From Bacteroidia bacterium (GTDB taxonomy: Bacteria > Bacteroidota > Bacteroidia > Chitinophagales > JAUHXS01): 64,000 nucleotides of DNA. The notes under the pieces are model-generated. The model made no database searches. It was not told where the DNA came from and saw only the letters and a program-made list of their open reading frames with translations. Position numbers and translations under genes: made by a program. The stretch covers positions 248,001-312,000 of the forward strand of contig JAUHXS010000004.1 of assembly GCA_030426955.1 (NCBI GenBank), read 5' to 3'. Shown here one piece after another: positions 63,329-64,000 of the stretch. The first letter of the stretch is position 1. Each line of letters begins with the position of its first letter.

Positions 63329-64000
63329 TTAAAGTTGCAACACATTTAGCCCATCCTCATGCATATCTCTTGATGTTGGCATACCCACAAAAGAAAGCGG
63401 AAATTGAGGATATTCTTTTACGAAGCGTTTGTATTTGCTTTTTTTAATATTGCTGGCATCGTATTTTACTTCTAATGCATACCCTTGATCATTTTGCTCC
63501 TCAATCACAAAATCTACTTCACCTCCATTGGCTAACCGCCAGTAGTTAATATTTTCTAAGTAATGCTGATCTCTTAGAACTTGATAAACATAGTTCTCAA
63601 CTATCTGCCCTTGGTCCAGTCGATTATGCAAATCCTGAAAGTTATTTAGAATGGAATTCCTAAATCCTAAGTCGTTAAAGTATAACTTAGGCATTTTGGT
63701 TAATTCACTTCTAATGTTTTTATAATAGGGTCTAATTAACTCTACATGAAAGCATTTTTGTAGAATCATCGCATATCGATCTATCGTTTTGATATCTACA
63801 CCAAGTGTATTAGATAGTTCATGCTTATTTAACAAATTGCCAATCTGACTAGCAAGCAGTTTAAGTAAATTATAGAAGACAGACTCCTTATCAATTCCCG
63901 ATTCTAAAATATCCTTTTTTAGGTAGGATTGTGTTAATTCTCGCAATCTATCTATTTTATGCTCCAAGTTAGCTTCTAATACTACTGCAGGGTATCCGCC
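63329..64000 (-). CDS. DUF4143 domain ATPase (5' part cut by window edge)
   Basis: The visible 223 codons are the C-terminal part of an AAA_14/DUF4143 ATP-binding protein. The frame is open through the right edge (GGYPAVVLEANLEHK), so the true start and the P-loop domain lie outside; a TTG that could be read as a start is inside conserved sequence. Motifs seen are YLKKDIL, a winged-helix part (LSNTLGVDIKTIDRYAMIL), KLYFNDLGFRNSIL, and the nuclease-like GGEVDFVIEEQ with ALEVKY. Members are often accessory genes linked to mobile or defence regions, and their function is poorly known. It ends 29 bases after the purH remnant. Confidence 0.88.
   Translation of the reverse strand, partial: GGYPAVVLEANLEHKIDRLRELTQSYLKKDILESGIDKESVFYNLLKLLASQIGNLLNKHELSNTLGVDIKTIDRYAMILQKCFHVELIRPYYKNIRSELTKMPKLYFNDLGFRNSILNNFQDLHNRLDQGQIVENYVYQVLRDQHYLENINYWRLANGGEVDFVIEEQNDQGYALEVKYDASNIKKSKYKRFVKEYPQFPLSFVGMPTSRDMHEDGLNVLQL

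Noticed and set aside
1-64000. tRNA, rRNA, CRISPR array, riboswitch or insertion sequence
   Set aside because: The gaps between genes are short, and no cloverleaf, spaced repeat array, known aptamer or transposase was recognised by eye. A covariance-model search would be needed to exclude small RNAs.

Overview
The window is AT-rich bacterial chromosome from a member of the Bacteroidota, probably marine and related to Cytophagales or Flavobacteriales; I cannot fix the family. Evidence: type IX secretion genes (gldJ, porU, porV), several secreted proteins with type A or type B (CHU_C) sorting tails, a fused CcoN-CcoO oxidase subunit, the acpP-fabF-rnc / IPExxxVDY-pyk neighbourhood, and almost no Shine-Dalgarno sequences before the genes. 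No rRNA, tRNA or CRISPR array was seen.

Layout. 1-3.7 kb: fatty-acid activation and beta-oxidation (the beta-oxidation gene is cut by the left edge). 3.8-13.1 kb: a secreted esterase, murF, then gldJ divergent from porU-porV. 13.1-16.7 kb: an aldehyde dehydrogenase relative that has lost its catalytic cysteine, and gyrB. 17.0-20.2 kb: ergothioneine genes egtB-egtD and pyrF. 20.2-21.7 kb: dense palindromes, a small double-glycine-leader peptide gene and gpsA. 21.8-28.7 kb: a Uup-like ABC-F ATPase, an acyltransferase, a desaturase and a large secreted repeat protein. 28.8-37.9 kb: a complete cbb3 oxidase block (CBS protein, ccoI, ccoS, ccoNO, ccoQ, a small membrane protein, ccoP, ccoG, ccoH, a SafE-like protein). 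37.9-43.3 kb: a NagZ/beta-lactamase fusion and a PorE-like protein ending in a SPOR domain. 43.5-49.4 kb: lysS, pyk, an IPExxxVDY protein, acpP, fabF, rnc. 49.3-56.3 kb: an outer-membrane barrel and two paralogous type B secreted proteins on either side of a DEAD-box helicase gene. 56.4-58.0 kb: purH. 58.0-63.3 kb: an ECF-sigma-controlled cluster of envelope genes. 63.3 kb to the right edge: part of a DUF4143 ATPase gene.

Most notable signals. (1) The segment between purH and about 63.3 kb is bounded by a second, diverged copy of the last 38 codons of purH. The differences are mostly synonymous, as expected for an island that entered at the purH 3' end. (2) Inside it, the ECF sigma gene and a broken lipoprotein gene share a promoter-like module at exactly the same distance from their start codons; this looks like autoregulation. 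(3) egtD and rnc both lack any ATG, GTG or TTG at the conserved N-terminus; their best starts are ATA and ATT, at or just after the stop codon of the upstream gene. (4) A 74-residue cationic peptide has a near-ideal double-glycine leader and a duplicated His-Pro-x-Ala-Ile motif. (5) ATGAC-N4-GTCAT dyads occur three times, twice before the CBS-ccoI pair and once before ccoS-ccoNO.
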